Shown here piece after piece: positions 8,077 through 9,603 of a stretch of 9,603 nt of DNA (positions are counted from its first letter, which is position 1; each line of letters starts with the position of its first letter). Source of the DNA: Deltaproteobacteria bacterium (GTDB lineage: Bacteria > Myxococcota > XYA12-FULL-58-9 > JAUUZB01); NCBI GenBank assembly GCA_030590185.1, contig JAUUZB010000072.1, forward strand, positions 1 through 9,603, in the 5' to 3' direction. The position numbers and the translations under genes were made by a program. A model generated the notes under the pieces. It had not been told where the DNA came from, did no database searches, and saw nothing but the letters and a program-made list of their open reading frames with translations.

Positions 8077-9603
8077 ATGTTTGCCCGCCTCCTCCCGCTA
8101 CTCGCCTGCCTGGTTTTCCCGGCGACGGTCCTGGCCCAGGAACCAACCCCCGAAGCCGAGCCGCCCCCCGCGGGCGAGACCGAGGCCAAGGACGATCCCG
8201 CTGCCACCGATGAGGCGGCGACCGCCGACACCGAAACAGCGCCAGGCCAGGAGCAACCAGCCGCCGCTGACGAGGCCGCGGCTGAGGCCGGTGCCGATGC
8301 CGATGCGAAGGGCACCGAGGAGCCCCTCCCGGCGCCGGAGCCCCCGGAGATGCCGGAGCCGCCCGTGGCTCCGGTCGAGCCCCCGCCCCCAGCGACCGGT
8401 GCAGAGGCGGCCGTGGCCGGTGATGAGGGGGATGAGATCCTATTGTCGGACTGGGACAGCGACGATTGGCTCCTGGTCAAACCACGCATCTCGCTGGTCG
8501 ACCTCGACGGCTACTTCCGCCTGCGCGGCGACCTGCACCGGAGCCTCGACTTCAAAAACGACAGCACCGGCTGGCCCGCCCAGTCTGGCATCGAGGACGA
8601 AGAGGGCAACGGGCGCGCCGCCGGCTTCACCGGCGCCAACATGCGGCTGCGCCTCGAGCCGACCATCAACGTCACCTCCAACATCAAGATCGTCACCACG
8701 GTCGACATCCTCGACAATCTGGTGCTCGGCTCCACCCCGAACACCTTGCCACCCGCCGCGGGACAAACCCCTCTCAATCTGCTCAACACCGGACAGATGG
8801 CGCCCTCCGACGGTTTCAACGCCGTCACGGACAGCATCGTGGTCAAGCGGGCCTACGCCACGGTCACCGCCCTCAACGAGCAGCTCGAGTTGCGCTTCGG
8901 CCGCATGCCCAACCATTGGGGTCTCGGGATGCTGGCCAACTCCGGCGATTGCCTCGACTGCGACTCGGGCGACGTCTCCGACCGCGTGCAGCTGAGCTTC
9001 AAGGCGGCGGACCATCTCTTCTCGGCGATGTTCGACATGGCCGGCAGCGGCCCGGTCTACCAGCGCTTCGGCGACTCCACCGGCCAGGCGGTCGACGCGG
9101 TCGACTGGGATGACATCGACCAGTATTCGGTCCGCATCCAACGGGTGGACCACCCGGACGACATCAAGGATGCCCTGGCCAACGACGACTGGGTCCTCAA
9201 TTACGGCATCTGGGGCAGCTGGCGCATCCAGTACCGCGACCTGGGCAGCGCCTACTACATGCAGGATATCGAGCAGCCCGACGGCACCACCGTTTCGATG
9301 TGGCGCTACGACCCGGCGCGGCCCATCGATTTCACCGACGGCTACGAGGAGCGGCGGGACGCCAACATGGTAACCATCGACGCCTTTGGCCAGTTCTACA
9401 TCGGCAAGTTCAAGGTAGCGCTCGAAGGGGCTTTCATCTGGGGCAAGTTCAGCGACACCTACTTCTCCACCGACACCGAGACCTCCAGCCGCGACACCGA
9501 GATGCTCATGTGGGGCGCGGCCCTCGAGCTCTCCTACACGCTCCCCGAGGACTACGCCGGGGTCGAGCTGCTATTGAACGCCGGCGTCGCCTCGGGTGAC
9601 TCC
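8077..9603 (+). CDS. Exported outer-membrane beta-barrel-like protein, TIGR04551-like (3'-partial)
   Basis: 509 codons are visible and the frame is open at the right edge, so the gene is cut by the window. Residues 1-20 (MFARLLPLLACLVFPATVLA) are a signal peptide with likely cleavage before Gln21. A long Pro/Glu/Ala-rich linker runs from 21 to about 118. The rest alternates aromatic and polar residues as in outer-membrane strands. It carries blocks I recall from the deltaproteobacterial TIGR04551 family: GANMRLRLEPT (185-195), DILDNLVLGSTP (209-220), VKRAYATV (255-262) and LRFGRMPNHWGLG (271-283), followed by GDCLDCDSGD. The family's function is unknown; a surface porin or structural role is inference from the fold-like pattern. 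ATG 8077 is preceded by GGAG at 8064-8067 with 9-base spacing, and the signal peptide fixes this start. A sigma-70 promoter lies at 7919-7947. Confidence 0.8.
   Translation, partial: MFARLLPLLACLVFPATVLAQEPTPEAEPPPAGETEAKDDPAATDEAATADTETAPGQEQPAAADEAAAEAGADADAKGTEEPLPAPEPPEMPEPPVAPVEPPPPATGAEAAVAGDEGDEILLSDWDSDDWLLVKPRISLVDLDGYFRLRGDLHRSLDFKNDSTGWPAQSGIEDEEGNGRAAGFTGANMRLRLEPTINVTSNIKIVTTVDILDNLVLGSTPNTLPPAAGQTPLNLLNTGQMAPSDGFNAVTDSIVVKRAYATVTALNEQLELRFGRMPNHWGLGMLANSGDCLDCDSGDVSDRVQLSFKAADHLFSAMFDMAGSGPVYQRFGDSTGQAVDAVDWDDIDQYSVRIQRVDHPDDIKDALANDDWVLNYGIWGSWRIQYRDLGSAYYMQDIEQPDGTTVSMWRYDPARPIDFTDGYEERRDANMVTIDAFGQFYIGKFKVALEGAFIWGKFSDTYFSTDTETSSRDTEMLMWGAALELSYTLPEDYAGVELLLNAGVASGDS

Noticed and set aside
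8081..8995. Plus-strand frame of 304 codons rich in Arg/Pro/Ser
   Set aside because: Out-of-frame shadow of the exported protein starting at 8077, which has a signal peptide and family motifs.

Overview
The window is GC-rich and carries six substantial genes plus one stretch of about 450 bases without a credible gene. A PEGA-repeat membrane protein, a vWA lipoprotein, an RpoH-like heat-shock promoter in front of dnaK, and an outer-membrane protein resembling the myxobacterial TIGR04551 family together suggest a deltaproteobacterium in the Myxococcota. This placement is inferred from gene families and composition; no rRNA or tRNA gene is visible to test it.

Layout. (1) 29-1228 (+): membrane-anchored protein with four PEGA-like repeats. 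Its frame stays open to the left edge, so it may be the C-terminal part of a longer protein. (2) 1252-2724 (-): convergent vWA-domain putative lipoprotein with a complete MIDAS. (3) 2728-3176: non-coding. It holds two tandem copies of a ~45-bp element, a short copy of the 3' end of dnaK, and an AT-rich dyad that acts as the likely control region of the next gene. (4) 3177-4343 (+): solitary DUF4143-type AAA ATPase, probably an acquired accessory gene. It sits between two copies of the same dnaK-tail sequence. (5) 4436-6340 (-): complete dnaK with its own promoter matching both sigma-70 and sigma-32 patterns. (6) 6494-7810 (-): unrecognised cytoplasmic protein of 438 residues with an acidic stretch. 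(7) 7811-8076: divergent control region with a good sigma-70 promoter and a structured leader. (8) 8077 to the right edge (+): exported beta-barrel-like protein with a long Pro/Glu/Ala linker, cut by the window.

The genes do not form one obvious operon. PEGA, vWA and TIGR04551-like proteins suit an envelope-rich genome, and dnaK is housekeeping. The strongest unexplained signal is around the ATPase: flanking direct repeats made of the dnaK tail plus its downstream element, and a 37-bp imperfect palindrome covering its promoter and ribosome binding site. This looks like the scar of an insertion or duplication event beside dnaK. I see no CRISPR array, transposase, integrase or recognisable multi-gene defence system.
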